A stretch of DNA of 62,759 bases from a bacterium (GTDB taxonomy: Bacteria; AUK180). Positions 54,381 to 62,600 of this stretch are shown piece by piece. Position 1 is the stretch's first letter. Every line of letters begins with the position of its first letter. The notes below the pieces were generated by a model that worked only from the letters and a program-made list of their open reading frames with translations, was not told where the DNA came from and ran no database searches. The position numbers and the translations under genes were made by a program. The DNA lies in assembly GCA_023133295.1 (NCBI GenBank), contig JAGLWT010000147.1, positions 1-62,759 of the forward strand. The letters are read 5' to 3'.

Positions 54381-55031
54381 TTATTTATCATTTATTATCC
54401 GGGTTAAAGTCCCGTTCTTTATATCGTAAGCATTCGCTTCATCTGTATCAATATGTATCACATCGTTGTACTTATCCGAGATCCTGACAACGATACCGCT
54501 CATGACCCCGCTGCGTTTGGAATCGATCTTTATAGAGATCTCATCGGCATCCTTCAGCCCAAGGCGGTCTGCGGTCTCGGGAGTGCAGTGCATATGCCTC
54601 TTGGCAACGATCACTCCCTTCTCAAGTATGACCTGGCCGTTAGGCCCCCAAATAACACAACCGGGTGAAGCTTCAATATCTCCGGACATCCTGATCTCGG
54701 GTTTTATCCCAAGAGAATATGTATCTGTTATTGAGATCTCGATCTGGGTTTCCGGCCTTACCGGGCCAAGTATGCGGACCTTTGAAATAGCGCCGCGGGA
54801 ACCGGCGACCCTTATGGTCTCACCCGTAGCGAACTGATCGGGTTGTGAAAGGTCTTTGAAATGAGTGAGCTCGAACTCTTCTCCGAAAAGTATCTTTAAA
54901 TGTTCCTGTGAGATATGAAGATGGCGGGCGGATACTTCGATCTTTACCATCTCTTCCTGAGCGGAAGGATCGTTCATATCCGAATTGACCTTCTCTATAA
55001 GGTCATTGATGCGTTTCTTATCAATAGTCAT
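54381..55031 (-). CDS. pduL: PduL-type phosphotransacylase
   Basis: 216 aa from Met at 55031. Two zinc/CoA-site motifs: VSARHLHISQEH and IVAKRHMHCTPETA, plus GPVRPETQIEISITD and DIEASPGCVIWGPNG. It turns acyl-CoA into acyl-phosphate and recycles CoA inside the compartment. N-terminus MTIDKKRINDLIEKVNSDM resembles that of the aldehyde dehydrogenase and is a likely encapsulation peptide. In-frame ATGs up to 55139 add a Lys-rich stretch lacking family similarity. A promoter at 55039-55067 would start transcription at about the chosen ATG. Confidence 0.93.
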   Translation of the reverse strand: MTIDKKRINDLIEKVNSDMNDPSAQEEMVKIEVSARHLHISQEHLKILFGEEFELTHFKDLSQPDQFATGETIRVAGSRGAISKVRILGPVRPETQIEISITDTYSLGIKPEIRMSGDIEASPGCVIWGPNGQVILEKGVIVAKRHMHCTPETADRLGLKDADEISIKIDSKRSGVMSGIVVRISDKYNDVIHIDTDEANAYDIKNGTLTRIINDK

Positions 55032-55038
55032 ACAATAG

Positions 55039-55067
55039 ATTCTATCCTTTTTATGGGAATTTTTCAA
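55039..55067 (-). promoter_or_regulatory. Promoter of the microcompartment operon
   Basis: TTGAAA, 17 bp, TAGAAT on the minus strand. Only seven bases lie between the -10 box and the ATG at 55031, suggesting a leaderless or near-leaderless transcript. Confidence 0.55.
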
Positions 55068-56052
55068 GGTTTTCTTTTTATACTGTTTTGTATATTTAGT
55101 GTTCTGTTTCATAAATGGAGGATAGAGGATTTGCTTCACAGCGCACCAGGAAGAAGATCGTTCACAAGTTCGCAGGTTCCATGTTCCAAGTTGAGAAGAG
55201 AAAAACTAGAATTACATTAAAAGATGTGTGGAGAATGTTTCCGTGTGCTTCTAACGGGGCAAAGAGTTTACACGCTTCGCTTCCTGTCAACTCTTTGCTT
55301 GGAACTTTTACATCGGGACAGACTTTCGTTCGGCACCGAACGAAGTGTGAGGTGTGATGTGTCGCGTGTGAAGTGGAGATAGGAAAAGGGATGGATGTTT
55401 CGCGTTGCTTAACATGACAGAGGACAGGTCAAGCCCTGTCCCTACAAATGTACTGCAATTTCCATTACCCACTGGTGCACTGCGAAGCTTGTCCCATATC
55501 TTAATTCGTTCCGGCGTTCTATTGTTTCAACGGGTGATTTTAATAAAATAAACGAAATATTGATTTTCCGGCTACGGGTGTGTTTCTTTTTCCACTTCGT
55601 ACATCGCACCTCGTACCTCGTACTGTTTTTATCACCTCACACCTCACACTTCTTAATGCCTCACACTTCGTACATCCATACTCGTGGTTGAAATATACAG
55701 CATATCTTGTGTTCAATAATTTCATAAAATGATGTAAATGTGTATCATTTCTTCTAACCAATAGGTGAAAGTGATTTCTCATCAGACAGAAGGCAAATAA
55801 TTCAATATCCATCTGTGACCTGATTTATAAATAGAGGATAGAGGCTAGAGGTTCGAGGTTAGTGCAGAAAATCAAAATCAGATACTTCTTTCTTTCATCC
55901 TTCATTTCTCCACTTGTGCCTTGTCACTTGTGCACTTGTGACACTATCAGCCATTGTCACTATAACACTTTAGACTTATTTTGCAACCCTTAGTGTACAA
56001 TTTCAAACACCGTCCCTAATCTCGAAGCATAAAATAATCTCTGGTACGGTTT
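55068..56052. repeat. Repeat-filled intergenic region (1 kb) with dead transposase
   Basis: Contains CAAAGAGTT...AACTCTTTG (about 55260-55297) and TTCGTTCGGCACCGAACGAA (about 55326-55345) inverted repeats, a GGATGTTTCG...ACATGACAG hairpin (55391-55420), CACCTCGTACCTCGTAC words, the RAYT fragment, CACTTGTGC words and a final ACACCGTCCC word (56015). No intact gene. Confidence 0.8.
55540..55812 (-). pseudogene. Remnant of a Y1 REP-associated transposase (RAYT)
   Basis: First 45 residues read DIELFAFCLMRNHFHLLVRR and FMKLLNTRYAVYFNHEYG, the HxH metal site and the downstream Tyr region of Y1/IS200-like REP-associated transposases. The N-terminal strand and the C-terminal half are missing: on both sides the frame runs into repeat words (CTGATTTATAAATAGAGG upstream, CACCTCGTACCTCGTAC downstream). 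A dead copy, but a plausible source of activity for the GGGACGGT repeats. Confidence 0.8.
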
Positions 56053-56081
56053 TTGCTTTTGAAAGGGAAATCGGTTATACT
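56053..56081 (+). promoter_or_regulatory. Promoter of the Lys-rich protein operon
   Basis: TTGCTT, 17 bp, TATACT; CGGAGG lies five bases before the ATG at 56101. Confidence 0.6.
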
Positions 56082-56100
56082 ATATCGGTTCGGAGGTACT

Positions 56101-57114
56101 ATGAAACGGAACCTGAGCATATTAATTATTTTATTTGTGGCTGTAATTGCTTTTCCTATCTCGGAATTTGAGAAATACATCTCAAATGCGAAGATCTACT
56201 ATGAAAACGGCGAATTCGACAAGGTTATATCAGAATTGAAGGAAGCTGTACAGATCGCCGAGAAAGACAATCAAAAGGGAATGGTAGAAGCATTGCAGTA
56301 TCTTGCCTTTTCATATGTTGCATATGATGATTATGAAAAAGCCGAAATGCTTTTCAAGGATATCTTCAAGATCGAGCCCGAATTTCCCTTGGACCGCGAC
56401 ACTACTTCCCCCAAGATCTTGGGTGTTTATGATAAAGCGAAGATCGGTTTTCTTCAGATGAAGGCAGATGAAGCGAAGGCAATGAAGGACGCTGCGGTGA
56501 AAAAAGTGGAAGATGATGCGCGAATACAGAAGGAAAAGGAAGAAAAAGAAGCGCAGGAATTGGCAGAAAAAGCCAGGATAGCAAAGAAAAAAGAAAAAGA
56601 AAAAGAAAGGCAGAAAGCAAAACTTCAAAAAGGCAGTCCATATCAGATGGGTTATCAGAAAAAGGAAGAGACCCCTGAGCAGAAAAAGGCGAAACTACTG
56701 AAGGAGCAGAAAGAAAAGGAAGAGAAGGAAGCTAAGAAATTGGCTAAAGAGAAGAAGATCCGTGAAGCGAAGGAAAGAGCGAAATTAAATCCGGATGAAG
56801 CCAATCCGTATAATATGGGTTATCAGAAAAAGGAAGAGACCGAAGAAGAAAAGAAGGAAAGGCTGGCAAAGGAAGCATTGAAAAAGGAAAAAGCCGAAAA
56901 AAAGGCATTGAAAAAAGCTAAAGCCGGAAAACCTAATTGGGATAGTTTCGGAATGGATGATAGCAATCTGACCGAAGAGGAAAAGAAACTTAAGGAAGAA
57001 GAAGAAAAACAGGCTAAAGCAGAAAAAGAAAAGAAGAAGCAGGAAAAGAAGGAAAAGAAAGAAAAGGAAAAGAAAGAAAAGCCCACGGTCGATTGGGACA
57101 GTTTCGGAAATTAG
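56101..57114 (+). CDS. Exported TPR protein with Lys/Glu-rich coiled-coil tail
   Basis: 337 aa. Signal peptide (MKRNLSILIILFVAVIAFP), a TPR-like domain (SEFEKYISNAKIYYENGEFD, LAFSYVAYDDYEKAEMLFKD, LDRDTTSPKILGVYDKAK), then about 200 residues of Lys/Glu coiled coil with a 57-residue repeat marked by MGYQKKEET (twice) and WDSFGMDD/WDSFGN motifs. Paralog of the next gene, sharing the first 120 residues. Probably periplasmic; the charged tail may bind the cell wall or a partner. Function unknown. Confidence 0.75.
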   Translation: MKRNLSILIILFVAVIAFPISEFEKYISNAKIYYENGEFDKVISELKEAVQIAEKDNQKGMVEALQYLAFSYVAYDDYEKAEMLFKDIFKIEPEFPLDRDTTSPKILGVYDKAKIGFLQMKADEAKAMKDAAVKKVEDDARIQKEKEEKEAQELAEKARIAKKKEKEKERQKAKLQKGSPYQMGYQKKEETPEQKKAKLLKEQKEKEEKEAKKLAKEKKIREAKERAKLNPDEANPYNMGYQKKEETEEEKKERLAKEALKKEKAEKKALKKAKAGKPNWDSFGMDDSNLTEEEKKLKEEEEKQAKAEKEKKKQEKKEKKEKEKKEKPTVDWDSFGN

Positions 57115-57123
57115 GAGGGGATC

Positions 57124-58293
57124 ATGAAAAAGTATATTCTGATAATTTTGGCTCTCGCCATTTTTACAAATGTTTATGCTATCTCACAATTTGAAAAACA
57201 TACATTGAACGCAAAAACCTATTATGAGAACGGAGAGTTCGATAAGGTCATTGAAGAGCTTCTGAAGGCATTGAAGATCGCCAAGAAGCAGAATCATGGC
57301 GAGATGATCGAAGCATATAAATATCTGGCATTTTCGTATATCGCTTATGAAGATTATGCTAAGGCAAAAGAACTCTTTATAGATATTTTTGATCTTGATC
57401 AGGAATTTGAGCTGGACCGTGAAACCATATCACCGAAGATCCTTGGTGTTTATGACAGTGCCAAATCTGAACATAAAAAGAGAGTGAAACAGGAAAAGAA
57501 GGATAAGGCAAAGAAGGATAAAGAAGAGAAGGACAAGAAGGATAAGGACAATAACGGAAATAGTGGAAGTTACGGGAACAGCGGCGGATATGGAAATAGC
57601 GGATATGGAAATAGCGGATACGGAAATAGCGGCAAAAAAGACGAAAAGGACAAGAAGGACAAGAAAGATAAAGACGATAAGGATGACAGCGGAAACCATT
57701 ATGGACAGGATAAGGACAAAAAGGACAAGAAAGATAAGAAGGACAAGGACAAAGACGAGAATTGGGCGGAACCCAAAAGGAAGGGACTTTATGTTCAAGG
57801 AGACCGTGATTATGTTCCCGGAAAAAAGCAAAAGGACGATGCCGGCAGAAAAGGCAAGCTCAAAGGTTTTTCCGGAGAGATCAATCCCAATACTCATATC
57901 GGCGGGCCGATGGTAAGTAAATTCAGCGCAGTATGGCGTTCCGCGCTTATACCCGGCTGGGGACAGCTGCACAAAGGGCAAAAGGTAAAGGGATGGATCT
58001 TTATAGGGACGATATTGGCTCTTGACATCGCAAGCATGACAACAATGACCGAGGCACAGAGTGCTTACGAGGATTATGAGGCGGCGGCAAATACAACAAT
58101 AAAAGAATATGATGCAGCATGGGTCAATTATGAAGAAAAATATGATACCTATGAGATTGTAGCAATAGCACATGTTTTATTCTGGTCTTACAATATGGCG
58201 GATGTGTCCTTGTTTGGATGGAAAAATACAAATATGTCACTGAAGTTGGACAAGAAGGGCGGCAAATTTCTTGTCCTTGAAAAGAAATTTTAG
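57124..58293 (+). CDS. Exported TPR protein with Lys-rich linker and DUF5683-like end
   Basis: 389 aa. Signal peptide and TPR-like domain as in the preceding paralog; then a Lys/Asp linker with a GNSGYGNSGYGNSG tract encoded by 15-bp tandem repeats (about 57556-57630). The C-terminal 140 residues have FSAVWRSALIPGWGQLHKGQ and KGWIFIGTILALDIASM, the DUF5683/PGWGQ pattern of envelope proteins with two membrane helices. Nine bases after the preceding gene, GGAGG-type site. Possibly spans periplasm from an inner-membrane end. Confidence 0.78.
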   Translation: MKKYILIILALAIFTNVYAISQFEKHTLNAKTYYENGEFDKVIEELLKALKIAKKQNHGEMIEAYKYLAFSYIAYEDYAKAKELFIDIFDLDQEFELDRETISPKILGVYDSAKSEHKKRVKQEKKDKAKKDKEEKDKKDKDNNGNSGSYGNSGGYGNSGYGNSGYGNSGKKDEKDKKDKKDKDDKDDSGNHYGQDKDKKDKKDKKDKDKDENWAEPKRKGLYVQGDRDYVPGKKQKDDAGRKGKLKGFSGEINPNTHIGGPMVSKFSAVWRSALIPGWGQLHKGQKVKGWIFIGTILALDIASMTTMTEAQSAYEDYEAAANTTIKEYDAAWVNYEEKYDTYEIVAIAHVLFWSYNMADVSLFGWKNTNMSLKLDKKGGKFLVLEKKF

Positions 58294-58303
58294 GGGATGG
58301 AAT

Positions 58304-59713
58304 ATGAAAACTAAGAAAAGACAATTTTTGATTCTTGGAATAATTGCTTTGTTTATTTTACTTATCGGGGGCTGCCTAACCAAACAGGACAAAGTACTAT
58401 TTACACCGAACGACCTTATCATTACTGCCGATAGTGTAAGATTTTTTCAGGGCGATACCGTTCAGCTTACCGTTACCGGCGGCCTTGGCCCTTTTACCTG
58501 GACATTTGAAGGCGATACTTATGGCTGCACAATAGACCATGAGGGTGTATTGAAAAGCAGACAAATTCCACAAAACACATATACGCTTGCAGTAAAGGCA
58601 ACAAATATAGATAATGCCTGGGGCGAATTTAAGATGCTCTTTGAAAAGATAATAATATTGGGCCCGGGCATAGTTTCACAATCGGCGAATGTAGATGAAT
58701 ACCAATATGATGCTGAAAACACTCAAGGCGCTGTTGCCTGGGCTGTTGTGCCCGATACTTATGCTGTATTATCACAGGATGGGAGTGCAACGGCATTTGT
58801 CCAGCCGGAATTTGATCCGAACGGTGACCAGAATAATTGTTGGGCGTGGCTGGTTTGTCAGGATACTGAAGGAAATACAGCGGTAAAACTTCTACAATGC
58901 GTACACCCGTATTTACAAGCCACAACTTACTCGGTGGACTGTGATTCAAGCGATACTATTACCGTGACCGCTTATTATATGCATGGCAATGCCGTTGATA
59001 CCTGGAAGTTTGATGGCACTTACTTGGATATGACAATAACAGGGGCGAATACAGCAGTGTTTACTCCAAAAGGAGTTCATGGTCTGACGACAATATCAGC
59101 AGTCGATGACCTTGGCAACGAATCAAGAGAGCGTACAATTACTCTGTATAAAACAATATCGATAATTCCTACAACTAATTATGACGGCTCTGTCGGATTC
59201 AATTTTAATTTCATAGCGCCGCTTTTTAGCGTGGTGACGACTGACACCTTGATGGCAATCGGCGGTTATGGCGGAGTTTTTATTTACAGATCCTACTTCG
59301 GTTTTCATATTCCAAATACGGTTACAAGCGATGTGATATGGGTTGAGCTCAGCTTAACTGCCGAGAGTTATTATGGCGATATGTATGCTAATAGTGACCT
59401 TATAATTGATTCTCTTGGGGTCGGCGCATTGGATAGTCCGGTACCCGGCATTGAAGAAGGCGATTTCGCGTCCCAGAATATTGGTGGTACTGATCCATAT
59501 ACATATCCGGAATTTACAGATTTTGGCATTCCGTATGTCATCAATCATAAACATTGGGCGAGATTGAAAACTGCAGTAATAAGCTCCATAGGTAACCGGG
59601 CGGATTTCGGCATAAAATGCGGGACGGAAGGTTTTGATTATGGTGTAGTCATTTATGCTTCAGAAGCAACAACTGCGGAATATATGCCGACATTGACGAT
59701 TCTTTATTACTAG
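58304..59713 (+). CDS. Large surface lipoprotein with Ig-like repeats
   Basis: 469 aa. Signal peptide ending in lipobox LLIGGC. The rest is beta-rich and extracellular in composition (Thr, Asp, Tyr, Asn), with putative Ig-like parts (QLTVTGGLGPFTWTFEGDTY is typical of BIg/putative Ig families) and a C-terminal half containing GFNFNFIAPLF and YMPTLTILYY that looks like a discoidin/jelly-roll-like domain. No enzyme motif seen. The start at 58304 follows GGGGATGG; the frame opens earlier inside the upstream gene. Third gene of the operon. Confidence 0.72.
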   Translation: MKTKKRQFLILGIIALFILLIGGCLTKQDKVLFTPNDLIITADSVRFFQGDTVQLTVTGGLGPFTWTFEGDTYGCTIDHEGVLKSRQIPQNTYTLAVKATNIDNAWGEFKMLFEKIIILGPGIVSQSANVDEYQYDAENTQGAVAWAVVPDTYAVLSQDGSATAFVQPEFDPNGDQNNCWAWLVCQDTEGNTAVKLLQCVHPYLQATTYSVDCDSSDTITVTAYYMHGNAVDTWKFDGTYLDMTITGANTAVFTPKGVHGLTTISAVDDLGNESRERTITLYKTISIIPTTNYDGSVGFNFNFIAPLFSVVTTDTLMAIGGYGGVFIYRSYFGFHIPNTVTSDVIWVELSLTAESYYGDMYANSDLIIDSLGVGALDSPVPGIEEGDFASQNIGGTDPYTYPEFTDFGIPYVINHKHWARLKTAVISSIGNRADFGIKCGTEGFDYGVVIYASEATTAEYMPTLTILYY

Positions 59714-59859
59714 AGCTTCGCGGGACAACGCTTCGCAGTGCACAAGTGACAAGAGCACAAGTGCACAAGTTAATAGGATGATAGAGTGATAGGGTTGTAG
59801 GTTGAGAAGAAGATGGATCTTTCGTTTCACTCAAGATGACTCAATAATATTAATGACAT

Positions 59860-60048
59860 TCAAAGATGTGTGGCGAACAAAGCAATTGATGCCTTTAATA
59901 CAGCATCATAAGTGAACTTAAATATTACTACAGGATCATTATACTTATTGGCAACTGATAGATCTCGTTCAGAATTGCTGAACAGATTAATTATCTGCTC
60001 TCGGGAATATTTCTGCTTTTTGAATTTCTTATCATCAAAAGTAGTCAT
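59860..60048 (-). pseudogene. Truncated HEPN-domain protein
   Basis: 62 residues: SREQIINLFSNSERDLSVAN and FKFTYDAVLKASIALFA match the first two helices of HEPN proteins paired with MNT nucleotidyltransferases (intact members are about 120-150 aa, RNase toxins with RxxxxH). The catalytic second half is missing: after ALFA the frame enters the repeat CATTCAAAGATGTGTGG. Start overlaps the MNT gene by 4 bp. Now presumably non-toxic. Confidence 0.7.
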
Positions 60049-60584
60049 ATAATCTCCTTATATATTCCGTTGAACACTTCCTGGAGGAACTGATCTGATT
60101 GCCGGCTCTGCTTGAACTCTTGATCTGTAAAGATTGTAAAGCTGACCTCTCTTCCGATCTGCTTTTCAATATCTCTAACAATGTGTAAAATATCTTTTCT
60201 TTTGACTGACCCTAAGATCAGCAGATCAACATCACTTTCACTATCATATTCATTCTTTGCGGATGAACCGTACAAATACACCTTTTGGATACTGTTCACT
60301 CCAAGAAACGATTCGTAAAGTAAAGAATCAAGCCCAAATGAACTCTTGATAATCTGTTTGTAAGAATCAAGGAGAGGATTATCCTCATTCAGAGAAAAGT
60401 ATCGCTCCCGGCCTCTGTAATGCGATTGCAAAACACCTTCTCCTTCCATTTTAACCAATGTCTTTCTAAGATTTGATATATCAGCATTGAGACTATCCGC
60501 TAATTGGGTAACGAAAGCTTCTTCTTTGTTAAAAATGAAGTATCTAAGGATTTGTTTCACCATTCTTGATTTCAAATTCAACAC
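60045..60584 (-). CDS. MNT-type nucleotidyltransferase with N-terminal winged helix
   Basis: 179 aa. Residues 1-75 form a winged helix (FVTQLADSLNADISNLRKTL); the MNT domain has YLYGSSAKNEYDSESDVDLLILG, the GS...DxD catalytic motif. In MNT-HEPN systems this antitoxin AMPylates the HEPN RNase. Here the nucleotidyltransferase is intact and its partner is truncated. GTG start with GGAGG eight bases upstream and a near-perfect promoter at 60603-60630. Confidence 0.85.
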   Translation of the reverse strand: MLNLKSRMVKQILRYFIFNKEEAFVTQLADSLNADISNLRKTLVKMEGEGVLQSHYRGRERYFSLNEDNPLLDSYKQIIKSSFGLDSLLYESFLGVNSIQKVYLYGSSAKNEYDSESDVDLLILGSVKRKDILHIVRDIEKQIGREVSFTIFTDQEFKQSRQSDQFLQEVFNGIYKEII

Positions 60585-61360
60585 TTATCTTGCCTCCATT
60601 TGATTATACAGTATTTATTTTCATTGTCAAGTTATTACATATACGCTATTCTGGTATTTTATTACCATATATTTGGTACATTTTCACCAATTGTTCATTT
60701 CTCTCAGCGTTACACGCTATGCTTCGCAGAGCACAAGGGACAAGGAACAAGGCGCCAGTGGACCCAACAGTCTGCCACGCAGACTGGGTACGAGGTTGGA
60801 TGTACGAGGTGCAGAGGGGATAAGGTTTAAGATGGGAAATAACGATGGATTCCAGATCGAGCCGGGAATGACATAGGAGATGGATCCTTCAATCGCTAAA
60901 GCTCAATCAGGATGACACAGAAATATCAATAACATTAGAAGATGTGCGGAGATCAAAATAATTGACAATGGACAATTGACAGTTGACAAGTATTGAGAAT
61001 TGTTCAAAAATTCAAGGTTGAGAAATAGATAACAGGATTGTAGGATGATAAGGTGATAGGGTTGTAGGCATAAGCATAATGAATAGTGAACAATGAAGAA
61101 ATGAACAGTGGGTAAAACCCAAGAAGTAAATACCAGATGGATCTTTCGTTTCACTCAAGATGACTAACAGCACCAGTATCCCTTCCCAATTAACCTATAT
61201 TCACTGTCAGTTTTTTATTCCAATCTCCAATTGTTCATTGTCAATTGTACATTGTTCATTGTCCTTAGGCGTACGACATGTCCCATATCTTGTTTGGGGT
61301 ACGGCGTGAAATGATTGTAACAGAATAAGTAATGGGTTAAGCGAAATAGTGGTTTTCCGG
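60585..61360. repeat. Repeat-filled intergenic region (0.78 kb)
   Basis: Promoter of the MNT gene at left; then ATGCTTCGCAGAGCACAAGG words, hairpins at 60844-60872, 60880-60915 and 61136-61165, GACAATGGACAATTGACAG words, GATAAGGTGATAGGG words, and GTCAATTGTACATTGTTC words to 61262. The ORFs here are repeat-derived. Confidence 0.8.
60603..60630 (-). promoter_or_regulatory. Promoter of the MNT gene
   Basis: TTGACA, 16 bp, TATAAT on the minus strand, both boxes perfect. Confidence 0.8.
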
Positions 61361-62461
61361 TTACGGGTGCGTTTCCTTTTCCTTTCCGCGTTTTGTTTTT
61401 TTGAACGCATTCTTGAAGATACGCCCCATATCGAATTGTATAGAGAAAAGCGTACCCAGCGGGCAGAGATTATTGCACCAGATATAAGGCAGAAATATCG
61501 ATACCACCGCAAATGCTATTATCATTATGATCTTAAGGGGATTGTACGGGGTGACGAAGGCCATGAAGGGGAATACCGTGAAATATACAAAACCCAATAG
61601 GTATAGGACATTGAATAAAAGAAATGACATCAGGCGCAATGTCCTGTTATCTCTGAAAGTGCATTTTTTACTCTTCACCTTACAACCCAATTGCGAAAGC
61701 AGGCCGACCGGACACATATAAAAACAATAAGGCCGGTTCTTAAAAAACGACAGTATCAGTATAAATGCCGCAAGCAATCCGATCGGAGTCAAAATGACGG
61801 GCGACGGCAGATAGCCAATGATGAAATTCAGCGACAATATACGCCCTAGAAATACCGGAAAGAATCCTATGTACAATGCAAAGCTGATATATCTCAGGAT
61901 CGGCTTTTTTAAATAGACGGCGAGTAAGCCCGCCAATATTACGATCACGGTCAATAATAACAACATCAACGGCGGCTTCTTTGCACTCTTATTCGGAACA
62001 TCCGCTTTTGCCAGTGTTATGGTCTCCCTGATGGCTGTAATGATCGCGTCCGATGTAAATGTAGCCCCTGATACCGCGGAAATGCCGCTTTGCCCTGAGA
62101 TAATATTGTCCACACCCGCGCTAAAATGAGCATTGATGACACCGGCATTCTCGATCATTTTGAAAAAGCCGGGGGTCTCATTATGAGAGAAGAGCAGAAT
62201 ATCCCTGACAGAAGTTACATTCTTATCCACTATCAGCGCCAGGATCACCGGACCCACATATCCCCGGGCCGATGAAAATTTATCAGTGAAGAAGGCCTTC
62301 AGGTCTTCCTTGTCCCCTTTCAGAAGATACAAGCTGTCTTGAGAGATCATCTTCACCTTATGATCGGGATAATTCTTGACCAAAAACTCTTTACGCAGAT
62401 CTTCGGCATGAAGCATTATCAAAGCACATAGTAAAAAGAAGATCGTCAGGGTCTTTTTCAT
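61361..62461 (-). CDS. FMN-binding / polyferredoxin membrane protein (NosR-like)
   Basis: 366 aa from ATG at 62461 (GGAG seven bases upstream). Signal peptide, an extracytoplasmic FMN_bind domain with ISAVSGATFTSDAII (the SGAT Thr is the likely ApbE flavinylation site), then four to six membrane helices with two Cys clusters: CFYMCPVGLLSQLGCKVKSK and WCNNLCPLGTLF, of the NapH/NosR polyferredoxin type. Likely moves electrons across the membrane to an extracytoplasmic acceptor. No reductase partner in the window. Frame-extending ATG at 62494 lies in the small upstream ORF and is rejected. Confidence 0.85.
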   Translation of the reverse strand: MKKTLTIFFLLCALIMLHAEDLRKEFLVKNYPDHKVKMISQDSLYLLKGDKEDLKAFFTDKFSSARGYVGPVILALIVDKNVTSVRDILLFSHNETPGFFKMIENAGVINAHFSAGVDNIISGQSGISAVSGATFTSDAIITAIRETITLAKADVPNKSAKKPPLMLLLLTVIVILAGLLAVYLKKPILRYISFALYIGFFPVFLGRILSLNFIIGYLPSPVILTPIGLLAAFILILSFFKNRPYCFYMCPVGLLSQLGCKVKSKKCTFRDNRTLRLMSFLLFNVLYLLGFVYFTVFPFMAFVTPYNPLKIIMIIAFAVVSIFLPYIWCNNLCPLGTLFSIQFDMGRIFKNAFKKTKRGKEKETHP

Positions 62462-62580
62462 TCTACACTCCAAAGAGGTTCCGTAAGAATACACAGGTAT
62501 GTACCCCTAATGTGTTCGCTGCCCTCACTTGGGATCAGGTATAGGCCTCTGGAAAATCCAATATATTCTTTTACGCTCAT
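62458..62580 (-). CDS. 40-aa ORF coupled to the FMN/polyferredoxin gene
   Basis: MSVKEYIGFSRGLYLIPSEG, then SEHIRGTYLCILTEPLWSVE and TGA; the stop overlaps the next ATG (ATGA). GAGGAG lies seven bases before the ATG and a promoter TTGACA-17-TAAACT sits at 62601-62629. Not similar to anything I recognise; a leader peptide or small partner protein. Confidence 0.55.
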   Translation of the reverse strand: MSVKEYIGFSRGLYLIPSEGSEHIRGTYLCILTEPLWSVE

Positions 62581-62600
62581 TGACATACTCCTCTGCGTTT

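Noticed and set aside
49533..55031. Propanediol or ethanolamine utilisation compartment
   Set aside because: No diol dehydratase, ammonia lyase, reactivase or cobalamin genes; RpiB-like gene points to another substrate.
56311..57086. Phe/Ser-rich minus-strand ORFs
   Set aside because: Antisense shadows of the Lys/Glu-rich coding sequence.
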